From NCBI GenBank assembly GCA_944385035.1, contig CALWVV010000009.1, forward strand, positions 37,367-101,366: a stretch of DNA of 64,000 bases, given 5' to 3'. Positions 51,601-60,460 of the stretch are shown in pieces. The translations under genes were made by a program, and so were the position numbers. Below the pieces are notes generated by a model. That model saw only the letters and a program-made list of their open reading frames with translations. It made no database searches and was not told where the DNA came from. Every line of letters begins with the position of its first letter. Within the stretch, counting starts at the first letter, position 1. This DNA is from an uncultured Oscillospiraceae bacterium. GTDB taxonomy: Bacteria > Bacillota > Clostridia > Oscillospirales > Oscillospiraceae.

Positions 51601-51629
51601 TTGATTTAACACAAAATACGTGCTATGAT
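51601..51629 (+). promoter_or_regulatory. Promoter of the histidine permease gene
   Basis: TTGATT (51601-51606), 17 bases, TATGAT (51624-51629). It implies an untranslated leader of about 165 bases. Confidence 0.6.
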
Positions 51630-51635
51630 AAGGGC

Positions 51636-51799
51636 AAGCGGGACGCCTCCGCAGAGGGGCCTTCATGTTTAGGAAAAACTTCTTCTTGGCGATGGGAGTC
51701 GTCAATTTGGGATGGGAGAAGCTGTGATGGGCATGAGGGAGCGGAGCGTTTCGAAAAAAGCAACCGTAAGAGGAAAGAAGAAAGAGGGGTAACAATTTT
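51636..51799 (+). other. Long leader of the permease gene, possible cis-regulatory RNA
   Basis: About 165 purine-rich bases with three GATGGG repeats (near 51692, 51710 and 51726). It lacks the T-box motif and no known riboswitch is recognised. Confidence 0.3.
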
Positions 51800-53122
51800 A
51801 TGGAAATCCTATTAAACCCGGTAACCGTATCGGTCCTGGTCCTGTGTGTGCTCAGCTTGCTGAAGCTGAACGTACTGCTGTCCATGCTGATCGCCTGTGT
51901 GGTCGGCGGCCTTGTGGGCGGTATTCCCATTTATAGCGAGACCGAGTCCACGATCTTCGGCATCCTGACCGGCGGCTTTGCCGGCAACGCCACCACCGCC
52001 CTGGCTTACATCCTGCTGGGCACCTTCGCTACCGCCATTGCCACCACCGGCCTGGCTGACATCCTCTCCAAGAAGATGTCCAAGGTCATCGGCGGCAACA
52101 AGCTGATTCTGCTGGGCATGATCACCATCATCGCCTGCCTGTCTCAGAACCTGATTCCCATCCACATTGCTTACATTCCCATCCTCATCCCCCCCATGCT
52201 GAGCATGATGAACAAGATGAAGCTGGACCGCCGCGCCGTGGCTTGTGCCCTGGCCTTTGGTCATAAGGCTCCTTACATCACCATCCCCTTCGGCTTCGGC
52301 CTGATCTTCCAGGGCATCATTGCTGACAACCTGACTGCCAACGGCATGGAAGTGACCGTCAGCGACGTTACTGCTGCCAACTGGTCTCTGGGCGTGGCCA
52401 TGTTCATCGGCCTGCTGATCGCCGTGTTTGTTACCTATCGCAAGCCCCGTGAGTATCAGATGCTCGAGGCCGACACCTCCGCTTCCGATGCTGTCAGCGA
52501 GAAGCTGGAGTACCGTCACTATGTGACCCTGGTCGCCATCGTGGCCGTGGTCGTGGTCCAGATCTTCAGCCAGGACCTGGCTCTGTCCGCTCTGGCCGGC
52601 ATTCTGGTCATGATCGTCTTCGGCGCCATCAAGTGGAAGGAGATCGACGAGCAGCTGGCCGGCGGCGTGCAGCTGATGGGCCTGATCGCTTTCGTTATGC
52701 TGATTGCTGGCGGCTATGCTGACGTTATGAAGGCTACCGGCGGCGTTGAGGCTCTGGTTGAGGCCGGTATCCACGCCATGGGCGGCAGCAAGATCATTGC
52801 CGCTACCGTGATCACTCTGATCGGCCTGCTGGTTACCATGGGTATCGGCACCTCCTTCGGTACCGTCCCCGTTCTGGCCGTGCTGTTCGTGCCTCTGTGC
52901 GAGAGCATTGGCTTCTCCCCCGCTGCTACCATCCTGCTGATGTCCGCTGCTGCTGCTCTGGGTGACGCCGGCTCCCCCGCCTCCGATACCACCCTTGGCC
53001 CCACGTCCGGTCTGAGCGCCGACGGCCAGCACGATCACATCTGGGACACCTGCGTGCCCACTTTCCTGCACTTCAACATCCCCCTGATGATCTGCGCCAT
53101 CGTTGTGGCTCAGTTCATCTAA
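51800..53122 (+). CDS. YuiF-type Na+/H+ antiporter-family amino-acid permease, probably for histidine
   Basis: A 440-residue membrane protein with about 11-12 helices, of the NhaC/GntP-like ion-transporter group that includes B. subtilis YuiF. Conserved features include SQNLIPIHIAYIPILIPP, FGHKAPYITIPFGFGLIFQ and ALGDAGSPASDTTLGPTSGL. Comparative genomics has linked the YuiF group to histidine uptake, and here the next gene is histidine ammonia-lyase. Many Ala/Gly/Val codons end in T, unlike the C-ending neighbours, as does hutH; this may reflect high expression or separate origin. GAGGGG lies ten bases before the ATG. Confidence 0.85.
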   Translation: MEILLNPVTVSVLVLCVLSLLKLNVLLSMLIACVVGGLVGGIPIYSETESTIFGILTGGFAGNATTALAYILLGTFATAIATTGLADILSKKMSKVIGGNKLILLGMITIIACLSQNLIPIHIAYIPILIPPMLSMMNKMKLDRRAVACALAFGHKAPYITIPFGFGLIFQGIIADNLTANGMEVTVSDVTAANWSLGVAMFIGLLIAVFVTYRKPREYQMLEADTSASDAVSEKLEYRHYVTLVAIVAVVVVQIFSQDLALSALAGILVMIVFGAIKWKEIDEQLAGGVQLMGLIAFVMLIAGGYADVMKATGGVEALVEAGIHAMGGSKIIAATVITLIGLLVTMGIGTSFGTVPVLAVLFVPLCESIGFSPAATILLMSAAAALGDAGSPASDTTLGPTSGLSADGQHDHIWDTCVPTFLHFNIPLMICAIVVAQFI

Positions 53123-53142
53123 ATCCATCCCGAATTAAGGAG

Positions 53143-53177
53143 CTCTGGTTCGGCGGGTTTTTCACGCTGAACCAGAG
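53143..53177 (+). terminator. Hairpin between permease and hutH
   Basis: CTCTGGTTC pairs with GAACCAGAG, with further pairing inside, followed by TTTCC. It is probably a partial terminator that sets the permease:lyase ratio. Confidence 0.5.
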
Positions 53178-53216
53178 TTTCCAATGATTAACCACTCAAT
53201 ACAACCATCATTTACC

Positions 53217-53231
53217 ATCCGTACTACGGAT
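53217..53231. promoter_or_regulatory. Perfect palindrome ahead of hutH
   Basis: ATCCGTA-C-TACGGAT, seven-base arms around one base, about 25 bases before the hutH start. It could be an operator or small RNA hairpin that limits translation. Confidence 0.4.
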
Positions 53232-53253
53232 CAAGGAAGGAGACATCACAGTC

Positions 53254-54819
53254 ATGTACAATCCCAAAGAAGTAAAGCACGTTGTCCTGGATGGGCATAG
53301 CCTCACCCTGGAGACCTTTGTTGCAGTGGCCCGTTACGGCGCCACGGTCGAGCTGGCTGATTCCGCTCTGGAGGCCATGAAGAAGTCCCGCGCCCTGGCT
53401 GAGAAGATCGCTGAGGAGGGCCGTGTTGCCTATGGTATCACCACTGGCTTCGGCGACTTCCAGCGCGTGGCTGTCAGCAAGGAAATGAGCAACCAGCTGT
53501 CCACCAACCTGATCCTCAGTCACTGCACCGCCACTGGCGAGCCCTACGCCGAGGAAGTGGTGCGCGGCATGCTGCTGCTGCGTGCCAACGCCCTGTGCGT
53601 GGGCGTGTCCGGTGTGCGCCCCATCCTGGTGGAAATGATGATTGAGATGCTCAACAAGGGCGTCCACCCCGTGGTGCCTCAGAAGGGCTCCCTGGGCTCC
53701 TCCGGCGACCTGGCTCCTCTGGCCCACATGTCTCTGCCTCTGCTGGGCAAGGGCATGGCCATGTATCACGGCGAGAAGATGACCGGCGCCGAGGCTATGG
53801 CCAAGGCCGGCATCAAGACTCTGGACACCCTGGTGAGCAAGGAGGGCCTGGGCCTGACCAACGGCACCTGCGCCATGACCTCCGTGGGCTCCCTGGCCCT
53901 GTACGACACCATCTGCGCTGCTCAGCTGGGCGATGTGATCGGCTCTCTGGCCTTCGAGGGCCTGACCGGTCTGCGCAACGCCTTTGACCCCCGCATCCAC
54001 GCGGTCCGTGGCCAGAAGGGTCAGATGCTGGTAGCCAAGAACATGAAGATGCTGCTGGAAGGCTCCGAGATCCTGGACAACTGCCAGAACGACCGTGTTC
54101 AGGACGCCTATGCTCTGCGCTGCATTCCTCAGCTGCACGGCGCTGTCCGTGACGCCCTGGACTATGTCCTGGACAAGGTTGAGATCGAGCTCAATGCCGT
54201 CACCGATAACCCCCTGATGTTCCTGGAGGACGAGGCTGTTATCTCCGGCGGTAACTTCCATGGCGAGCCCATGGCGATCCCCTTCGATACTCTGGGCATT
54301 GCCTGCTCTGAGATCGCCGACGCTTCTGAGCGCCGTACCGAGCGTATGGTCAACGCCGCTCTGTCCAACGGCCTGACCCCCTTCCTCACCACCGAGGGCG
54401 GCGTGAACTCCGGCTACATGATCGTGCAGTATGCCGCCGCTTCCATGGTGTCTGAGAACAAGGTCTACGCTCACCCCGCTTCCGTGGACTCCATCCCCTC
54501 CTCCGCCAACCAGGAGGATATCGTGTCCATGGGCACCACCGCGGGCCGCAAGGCTGGCATGATCGTCCAGAACACCCTGTCCGTGCTGGCTCTGGAGCTG
54601 CTGACTGCCTGCCAGGCCATTGACATCCGCCGCCGCCTGAACACCCATGGCCAGGGCATCACCCCCCTGCATGAGGCTCTGTACAAGCACGTGCGTGAGA
54701 AGGTTGCCTTCTTCGAGCTGGACCGTGAGATCTGGCCCGACATCGCCGAGGTGGAGAAGATGGTCCGCAGCGGCGAGCTGCTGGAGATTGTCAAGGAGTA
54801 TATGCCTGACTTCCAGTAA
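53254..54819 (+). CDS. hutH: Histidine ammonia-lyase with Ser-Ser-Gly in place of the MIO Ala-Ser-Gly
   Basis: A 521-residue aromatic amino-acid lyase that converts L-His to urocanate and ammonia. H90 in LILSHCTATGEP matches the His that selects histidine as substrate. GNFHGEPMA, RRTERMVN and the ENKVYAHPASVDSIPSSANQ region (split) are also HutH-like. The cofactor triad reads G-S-L-G-S149-S150-G151-D-L-A-P, with Ser where Ala is normal. The usual QEDHVSM reads QEDIVSM. No urocanase or other hut gene follows, so urocanate may be the end product here or be used elsewhere. AAGGAGA precedes the ATG. Confidence 0.9.
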   Translation: MYNPKEVKHVVLDGHSLTLETFVAVARYGATVELADSALEAMKKSRALAEKIAEEGRVAYGITTGFGDFQRVAVSKEMSNQLSTNLILSHCTATGEPYAEEVVRGMLLLRANALCVGVSGVRPILVEMMIEMLNKGVHPVVPQKGSLGSSGDLAPLAHMSLPLLGKGMAMYHGEKMTGAEAMAKAGIKTLDTLVSKEGLGLTNGTCAMTSVGSLALYDTICAAQLGDVIGSLAFEGLTGLRNAFDPRIHAVRGQKGQMLVAKNMKMLLEGSEILDNCQNDRVQDAYALRCIPQLHGAVRDALDYVLDKVEIELNAVTDNPLMFLEDEAVISGGNFHGEPMAIPFDTLGIACSEIADASERRTERMVNAALSNGLTPFLTTEGGVNSGYMIVQYAAASMVSENKVYAHPASVDSIPSSANQEDIVSMGTTAGRKAGMIVQNTLSVLALELLTACQAIDIRRRLNTHGQGITPLHEALYKHVREKVAFFELDREIWPDIAEVEKMVRSGELLEIVKEYMPDFQ

Positions 54820-54834
54820 GAGAAAACACAAACT

Positions 54835-54886
54835 GCCCCCGGAGGGGAGGGACCCAGGCCCCTCTCCTCTGGGGGCTTCTATTTTT
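54835..54886 (+). terminator. Terminator after hutH
   Basis: GCCCCC (54835-54840) pairs with GGGGGC (54871-54876), with nearly complementary purine/pyrimidine arms inside and TTCTATTTTT after. Leaky read-through to the next gene is likely because that gene has no visible promoter. Confidence 0.6.
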
Positions 54887-54903
54887 ATCGGAGGAGAAAC
54901 ACC

Positions 54904-55686
54904 ATGAAGGTAAGCATTTTGCGGGCAAATCCGGCGGGAAACATTACCTTGTTTGTCCTGGACCCCGTTGAAAAGGCCGCGCGTGCGGAATTGGCGGGGC
55001 GGCTGATGGAAATTGAAGAGCTCCATGGGGAGCAAGTGGGCTTTCTCTGCCAGCCGGAGCAGGGCTGTGTGGGCCGGATGGAGATGGCCGGCGGTGAGTT
55101 CTGCGGCAACGCCACCCGTGCCTTTGGGATGCTGATGGCCAAGGAACATGGCGGCCTCAAGCAGGTGCAGGTGGAGGTCAGCGGATGTGACCACCCTGTC
55201 ACCGTGGATGTGGACCTGGAGGCGGGTACCGCCCGGTCCGAGATGCCCCTTCCCCTGTGGGTCAAAGAGGTGCAAGCGGGCGGCGTGACCGGAAAGCTGG
55301 TCCACCTGGGAGGGATCGCCCACCTGGTGGTGGAGCATGTAGAGCCCAGCCAGGCGTTTTTCGACCAGGTGGAGCCGGTATTTCAGGATATTTCCGGGCT
55401 GGATGCCTACGGCGTGATTTTCCTGGAGCCCGAGACGGGAAAGATGACCCCCTTGGTCAAGGTTCCCGCCGCCAACACCCTGGTTTGGGAGGGGAGCTGC
55501 GGCTCGGGTTCCCTGGCCTGTGCGGTGGCCCAGAGTGAAGGGCTGCCGGAGGGAGAATTTGCGCGGGACTATGTCCAGCCTGCCGGTGTGGTCCGGGCGG
55601 CTGTGGTGCGAACAAAGGGAGCCGTAACCGCCGCTTACATTGGCGGCCCGGTGATTTTGGACCCGGTGATCCAGGTTGACCGATAA
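54904..55686 (+). CDS. DapF-fold two-cysteine racemase, possible histidine racemase
   Basis: A 260-residue protein of the diaminopimelate epimerase superfamily. Two catalytic Cys equivalents are present: C67 in GGEFCGNATRAFG and C199 in WEGSCGSGSLACA. It lacks typical mDAP-binding segments, and its size and divergence resemble CntK, the histidine racemase of staphylopine synthesis. Coming directly after a permease and HutH, conversion of D-His to L-His (or the reverse) is the most economical role. This is inference. GGAGGAG precedes the ATG. Confidence 0.75.
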   Translation: MKVSILRANPAGNITLFVLDPVEKAARAELAGRLMEIEELHGEQVGFLCQPEQGCVGRMEMAGGEFCGNATRAFGMLMAKEHGGLKQVQVEVSGCDHPVTVDVDLEAGTARSEMPLPLWVKEVQAGGVTGKLVHLGGIAHLVVEHVEPSQAFFDQVEPVFQDISGLDAYGVIFLEPETGKMTPLVKVPAANTLVWEGSCGSGSLACAVAQSEGLPEGEFARDYVQPAGVVRAAVVRTKGAVTAAYIGGPVILDPVIQVDR

Positions 55687-55688
55687 GA

Positions 55689-55727
55689 AAAATCCCCGGC
55701 CAGCGTTCGAAGCTGGCCGGGGATTTT
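55689..55727. terminator. Bidirectional terminator after the racemase gene
   Basis: A 16-bp perfect stem (AAAATCCCCGGCCAGC and complement) with a seven-base loop. A T run follows on the minus strand and TTTT on the plus strand, between convergent genes. Confidence 0.8.
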
Positions 55728-55733
55728 ACATGA

Positions 55734-56078
55734 TCAAATAAAGGGAAAATTTTTCAGGGCCTGTTGGGAGGCTTCCTGCTCTTGCTCCGGCTTGAGCCGG
55801 TCCAGCACCAGCTGATATCCACCGGAGCCATAGCGCAGCTCTGTGTTGATGCGGGTGATGGTGGAATAGCTGGTGGGGACCTTTTCCCGCACACCGTCAT
55901 AGGTGTAGCCCTGTGCCAGCAGCTCAGCTACCTGAAACCGCTGGGCAAAGGCGGCAAGCTCCTGCACAGTAAACAGGTCTCCGAAAAAGCGATAGCATTC
56001 GTCAACATCCTGCAGGGTCAGGATCCCGTGGAATAGCTGGTTGATTGCCTGACTGCGGTTATTATCGACGTTGGACAT
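55734..56078 (-). CDS. YerC/YecD family TrpR-like DNA-binding protein
   Basis: A 114-residue helical protein with a TrpR-type helix-turn-helix (FAQRFQVAELLAQGYTYDGVREKVPTS, split at about residue 50-76, then STITRINTELRYG). The family is widespread in Firmicutes with unproven targets. I take the ATG at 56078 (MSNVDNNRSQ), with GAGGAGG a little far upstream; a TTG eight codons earlier is the alternative. It is transcribed alone from the promoter at 56115-56143. Confidence 0.88.
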   Translation of the reverse strand: MSNVDNNRSQAINQLFHGILTLQDVDECYRFFGDLFTVQELAAFAQRFQVAELLAQGYTYDGVREKVPTSYSTITRINTELRYGSGGYQLVLDRLKPEQEQEASQQALKNFPFI

Positions 56079-56114
56079 AGCCCATGAGGCCTCCTCACTC
56101 AATCAGTTGCGTTT

Positions 56115-56143
56115 ATTTTAACATAAAAAAGTGGATAAGTCAC
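56115..56143 (-). promoter_or_regulatory. Promoter of the YerC-like gene
   Basis: GTGACT (56138-56143), 17 bases, TAAAAT (56115-56120), with an upstream TG. Confidence 0.5.
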
Positions 56144-56198
56144 CTTAATTTATTGGGAGCACCTGACGTTGGACCGGGATGTCCTCTGGCCCCAGGCA

Positions 56199-56795
56199 TT
56201 ACATGGGACCGAATTTTTCCAAAGGCCACAGGGCAAAGACTACCTTGCCCAGGATATAGTCCTCATCAATGGGACCGACCATTTCATGGCGGCTGTCGGT
56301 GGAGGCGTTGCGGTTATCGCCCATGACAAAGATGGCCCCCTCAGGAATGTCCCAATGGGTATTGTACATCATGGGATTGGCGGGCAGATACATCTCTTCT
56401 TTGATATAGGGCTCATCCAGGGGTTCTCCGTCCACATAGACGGTGCCGGTGGAGTAGTCGATGTCCACGCTCTGTCCTCCGGTGGCGATGACCCGCTTGA
56501 CAATGGCCTTGCTGTGGAGAAGCTGGTCAGTCACCTGGTCCGTTTTGTTGAGCACCACAATATCTCCCTGTTTGGGCTGATAGCCCAGGGACCAGATGAG
56601 CATCATCTCCCCGTCCTTCAGGGTGTTGTCCATAGAATTTCCGTCCACCCTGGTCAGGCGGGCAAAGCAGTTAAACAGGACTACCGCCACCAGTACGCAG
56701 CCCATGAGCAGCTGCAGCCACTCAAACAGGTCGTTGCCCTTTCGGCGGGGCTGTTCCTGCTCCGGGGACTGAGGCAGGTCGTTCAATTCGTCCAT
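56199..56795 (-). CDS. lepB: Signal peptidase I
   Basis: A 198-residue membrane protease. One N-terminal membrane helix (about 24-45) anchors it, S54 (GNSMDNTL) is the nucleophile and K100 (AIVKRVIA) the general base, and FVMGDNRNASTDSR is the conserved box E. It cuts signal peptides of exported proteins on the outer face. AAGGAGG precedes the ATG and a strong promoter lies upstream. Confidence 0.96.
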   Translation of the reverse strand: MDELNDLPQSPEQEQPRRKGNDLFEWLQLLMGCVLVAVVLFNCFARLTRVDGNSMDNTLKDGEMMLIWSLGYQPKQGDIVVLNKTDQVTDQLLHSKAIVKRVIATGGQSVDIDYSTGTVYVDGEPLDEPYIKEEMYLPANPMMYNTHWDIPEGAIFVMGDNRNASTDSRHEMVGPIDEDYILGKVVFALWPLEKFGPM

Positions 56796-56830
56796 TGATG
56801 GGGCCTCCTTATGGGTATGAGGATAAGGGT

Positions 56831-56859
56831 ATTATACCGGGTTCTCTCCGGGAATGCAA
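56831..56859 (-). promoter_or_regulatory. Promoter of lepB
   Basis: TTGCAT (56854-56859), 17 bases, TATAAT (56831-56836), directly after the upstream gene. Confidence 0.75.
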
Positions 56860-56863
56860 CCCG

Positions 56864-59374
56864 CTAAAGCTCCAGACAGGTCACGCCGGGGATGCCTGCC
56901 ATCCGCGCCTGCTCCCGCCGGTGGCAGGAGAACAGCAGAAGCTGCTGCTCCTGTCCCAGCTCCCGCAGCAGGTCCAAGGCGGCCTGGAGGCGGCTGTCGT
57001 CAAAGGCGGTAAGGGCATCGTCGAGAAAGATGGGAGGACGTTCCGGCAGACACAGGTGACAGATGGCAAGCCGCACAGCCAGATAGAGCTGGTCCGCCGT
57101 GCCCCGTGAGAGGTACAGGGCGCTGTGGGGGAGCACATCCTCCTGTCCGCGCACAGAGCCCTCCAGCTCCCTGCTTAGGCTGACGGAAGGATATTGCCCC
57201 CCGGTGAGCCTGGCCAGGTATTCCCCGGCCAGGCGGTTGAGCTCGGGAGAAAAGCGCTCCTGCAGGCGGGCGTTGGCCTCTTCCATGGTTTTCATGGCCA
57301 GCTCCAGAGCGTCATATTCCAGTGTGCGCCGGGCCAGCTGCTCCGAGAGCGCAGAGAGACGCTCGGAGAGGACGGCCTCCTCTCCCATGGAGGCCAGAGC
57401 GCCCTGGGCCTGGTTCAGGCGGGTACGCAGCCCTTCCAGTTGGACCAGCACCTGTTCCAGGGCCTGCTGGGTCTCTTGAGGGGAACGCTGGGGGACCGGG
57501 CAATCCGGAAGAGCCTCCTCCCCCTCTGCCTTCAGGGCGGACAGCTTTCCTCGGGCCTGGTTCAGGGCCTGGTCCGTCTGTTCCCACTGGCGTGCCGCCG
57601 CCTCCAGCGCCGCCTGGGTCTGTGCCGGCGTGTGCACAGGCACAGGGGGTGCGGCGGAGCCATCGGCCTCCCGGCCGCCCTGGGCAGCCAGGTCGTCCAG
57701 CCGGCGCCGGCGCTCCTCCACACGTTCTCGCGCGGAAGAGAGCTCGTGGTCCAGGTTCAGGGCGCGGGACAGGGCGGCGGAGCAGCCGAATTCATTTTGG
57801 ACCTCCGGGGCAAAGGTGTGGACAAAATGGATGATGTCCGTCCAGCTATTTTCCCGCCGGGCCTTCCGGTCGTTGAGGGTGCCGCGGATGGTCTTGACCT
57901 GCTGAGCCGCATGCTCAGATTGCTGACAGCGGGCGGCGTAGTCCCGGACCAGGGCAGAGAGCTCCTCCTGGGACTGGACCTGATAGCGGTCAAACACCCC
58001 GCGCAGTCCGCGGGCGCCTTTCCTGCCCCGGCTCAGGGCGTAGACCCCGAACAGGGCCAGAGCTACGGCCAGAACGGGCAGACCGTAGGAGAACCACCAG
58101 GCGTTGGGGTATACCCCGACGTTAATGGAGAAATAGACCTGGAAAAAGACCACGATGGCCGCGGACAGGACAAAGGAGCCAATTCCGCGCAGCGTCCAGA
58201 CTTTGGCTTTGGCCTGGGCCTGTTCCCCAGCGTGCACCTGGCGCTCTACCTGCTCCCCGGCCTGCTCGCTGGTAAGTCCGTCAAAGTACTTGTCCCGTGC
58301 GGCGATCTGGGCCTGGACATAGGCCTCCTCGGCCTGGCGGAGAGCATCTTCCCCGGCTTTGATTTCTTCATCCAGTACTTTTAAATATTGAAGTTCCCCC
58401 TGGGCCCGCTTTACAAGCTCCTTTTCGGGGAGGGCGCCCCAACGCTCCGATTCCCGCTGCAGGGCATCCAGCTGCTGGCAGGCAGAGGCGAGGGCCTCCT
58501 TGGCCTGGGTATACCGCAGGTCCAGCTCCCGCCGGGCCAGTTGGGTGTGGAGGGCCTGTTCCTGTTGGAGATGCTGCTTTTCCTCGGCCAGAGCGTGAGA
58601 GCGCTGCTCCAGGGCGGAAATTTCCTTCTCCAGAGCGCTCCGAGCCAGGGCCTGGTGGATGCGCTGCTCCTGCTGAAGCTGACTGCGCTGCTCCTCCAGA
58701 GCGCGGACCTGCTCTTCCAGCTGATCTGCCTGCAGGGAGGCGGCGTTTCGTGCCGCCAGGTCCTCCCGGACCTGGGCGATCTCTCCCTCCAGCCGGGGGA
58801 TCTCCCCTACGCTCTTATTCACTTTGCGCTGATTCTGCCAGGCCTTCAGGCGGCTTTGCACCTGGGAGAAGGAGACCTCCTCTTCCCCGGTGGTGACCAG
58901 GGCGGCAATGCGCCGTTCCAGCTCCGGGGCGGCGGTGAGGGATAGTCCTCCCGCCCCCAAAAAGGCGGAACGGGAAAAAACAGGCAGGCCCACCCCGGTG
59001 AGCTGCTCGCCGCAGTTTGCGGCAGTAAGTTCGGGGACGGGCTCCTCGGTGCCGGTGTAGACGGCGGAAAAGGAACCAAAGGGGGTGTTACCCCGTGGGC
59101 CCCGGCGGATGGTGATGTCACGGCCCTTCCACTCCAAACGCATCTCCCCCTCCATGGGGGCGCCGGACCAGGGCTGATAATGGTTTTTGTCGGCCAAATA
59201 GCCCTTTTTGTCCCGGTCCCGTGTGTCGATGCCATAGAGCATGGCCTTCCAGAAGGCAGCCCAGGTGGATTTGCCTCCCTCGTTGGGAGCGTAGATGAGA
59301 TTGAGGCCTTCCTTGGGTTCCAGATGGGCCTTGTTCAGCTTGCCAAAGGTGGCAGTCATGGAGATCAGCTTCAT
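56864..59374 (-). CDS. SbcC/Rad50-like AAA ATPase (YhaN type)
   Basis: An 836-residue SMC-like ATPase: N-terminal Walker A APNEGGKST (29-37), long coiled coils, a pair of membrane helices in the middle (about 395-450) that is typical of YhaN and absent from SbcC, then coiled coil again and the C-terminal signature LSRGTADQLYL with Walker B IFLDDALTAFDD. The start at 59374 follows GAGGAGG and overlaps the stop codon of the nuclease gene (ATGA). With the YhaO-like nuclease it should form a membrane-linked DNA-end-processing complex. Confidence 0.88.
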   Translation of the reverse strand: MKLISMTATFGKLNKAHLEPKEGLNLIYAPNEGGKSTWAAFWKAMLYGIDTRDRDKKGYLADKNHYQPWSGAPMEGEMRLEWKGRDITIRRGPRGNTPFGSFSAVYTGTEEPVPELTAANCGEQLTGVGLPVFSRSAFLGAGGLSLTAAPELERRIAALVTTGEEEVSFSQVQSRLKAWQNQRKVNKSVGEIPRLEGEIAQVREDLAARNAASLQADQLEEQVRALEEQRSQLQQEQRIHQALARSALEKEISALEQRSHALAEEKQHLQQEQALHTQLARRELDLRYTQAKEALASACQQLDALQRESERWGALPEKELVKRAQGELQYLKVLDEEIKAGEDALRQAEEAYVQAQIAARDKYFDGLTSEQAGEQVERQVHAGEQAQAKAKVWTLRGIGSFVLSAAIVVFFQVYFSINVGVYPNAWWFSYGLPVLAVALALFGVYALSRGRKGARGLRGVFDRYQVQSQEELSALVRDYAARCQQSEHAAQQVKTIRGTLNDRKARRENSWTDIIHFVHTFAPEVQNEFGCSAALSRALNLDHELSSARERVEERRRRLDDLAAQGGREADGSAAPPVPVHTPAQTQAALEAAARQWEQTDQALNQARGKLSALKAEGEEALPDCPVPQRSPQETQQALEQVLVQLEGLRTRLNQAQGALASMGEEAVLSERLSALSEQLARRTLEYDALELAMKTMEEANARLQERFSPELNRLAGEYLARLTGGQYPSVSLSRELEGSVRGQEDVLPHSALYLSRGTADQLYLAVRLAICHLCLPERPPIFLDDALTAFDDSRLQAALDLLRELGQEQQLLLFSCHRREQARMAGIPGVTCLEL

Positions 59375-60456
59375 AGACGGCCCTCCTCTCCGTTTTCCAG
59401 GGCGGCTAGGCCGTACCGGGCGCACAGCTGATAGAGCTGGTTATCCGGCTCGGCCTGACATTTTTCCCACATGGAGCGCAGGAAGAGCCCGGTGAGGGAA
59501 TCCTCCTCCCGCCGGGCCCATAAATTCTGGGGCAGGCGGGTGTGATCCCGGAGGGTGAGGCCATAGCACAGGGGGGAGAGTGCACGCTCCAGAGCGGAGA
59601 GATCGGGGGCCTCGCACTCACCGGTGAGGAGGATGCGGAAAATATGCTGCGCGGCATCCTCCGGCAGGACCCCTTGCAGGGCGGTGGCCCCATGGGAAGC
59701 GCCGGTCAGGTCCACAGAGAGGATTTCGTACCGCCGCTGACACAGGGGGACAAACCGGGCCGTCACCTGGCCGGGCTCCGCCGCCACCAGGAGGACCCCC
59801 TTTGCTCCGGTCTCGTCAAAGCCCCGGCCCTCGGGGCAGCCGGGATAGGCCCAAAAGGTATCCCCTTCCCGCTGCAGGCCGCTGCACTGGTGGATGTGGC
59901 CCAGGGCCAGATAGGTCAGGCCGCTGGCGGCGATCTCCTCCCGTGTAATGGGGCCGTAGTCGCTTTGAGGGGCCACATCCCCGTGGAAACAGCCCAGGTG
60001 GAGCCGGCCATCCTCTGGGACATTCAGCCCCTCCAGCGGGGAGCGCTCCAGATGGGAAGTGCAGAAGGCCCGCCCCCAGACCGTGCACCCCAAGTCCGGC
60101 AGGTCGATGCCCTCTGGGGTCTGGGCGGAAAAAATATGGACATTGTCCGGCCAGGCAAGGCCGGCGTAGAGGCTGTGCTGGGACCAGGGGTCGTGATTGC
60201 CTGGGGCAATGAATACCGGGCAGGGGATGGAGCCCAGGGCCTGGGCCAGGGCCTGGACGGTTTCCCGGTAGATATGCATTCCGTCCAGCAGGTCGCCGGA
60301 GAGGAGAACCAGGTCGGCTCCCTCCGTCCGGGCCAGATCGGCCAGGCGCTGGGGCAGCTGCCGCAGCTCGCTGCGCCGCTGGGCGGAATGCTGGGGGCTG
60401 AGGCCGGAAAAGGGGCTGTCCAGATGAAAGTCCGCCCCGTGAATAATTTTTACCAT
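59371..60456 (-). CDS. SbcD/Mre11-like exonuclease (YhaO type)
   Basis: A 361-residue calcineurin-like nuclease with the full metal set: GADFHLDSPF, SGDLLDG, APGNHDPWS, GCFHGD and LGHIHQ. The C-terminal 150 residues are the partner-binding and capping region. The start at 60456 (MVKIIHGADF) follows GAGGAG, which lies in the last codons of ymdB, so translation is coupled. Confidence 0.9.
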   Translation of the reverse strand: MVKIIHGADFHLDSPFSGLSPQHSAQRRSELRQLPQRLADLARTEGADLVLLSGDLLDGMHIYRETVQALAQALGSIPCPVFIAPGNHDPWSQHSLYAGLAWPDNVHIFSAQTPEGIDLPDLGCTVWGRAFCTSHLERSPLEGLNVPEDGRLHLGCFHGDVAPQSDYGPITREEIAASGLTYLALGHIHQCSGLQREGDTFWAYPGCPEGRGFDETGAKGVLLVAAEPGQVTARFVPLCQRRYEILSVDLTGASHGATALQGVLPEDAAQHIFRILLTGECEAPDLSALERALSPLCYGLTLRDHTRLPQNLWARREEDSLTGLFLRSMWEKCQAEPDNQLYQLCARYGLAALENGEEGRL

Positions 60457-60460
60457 ACCA

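Noticed and set aside
51636-51799. T-box leader for the permease gene
   Set aside because: The conserved T-box core (AGGGTGG with ACCGCG) and a specifier loop are not present.
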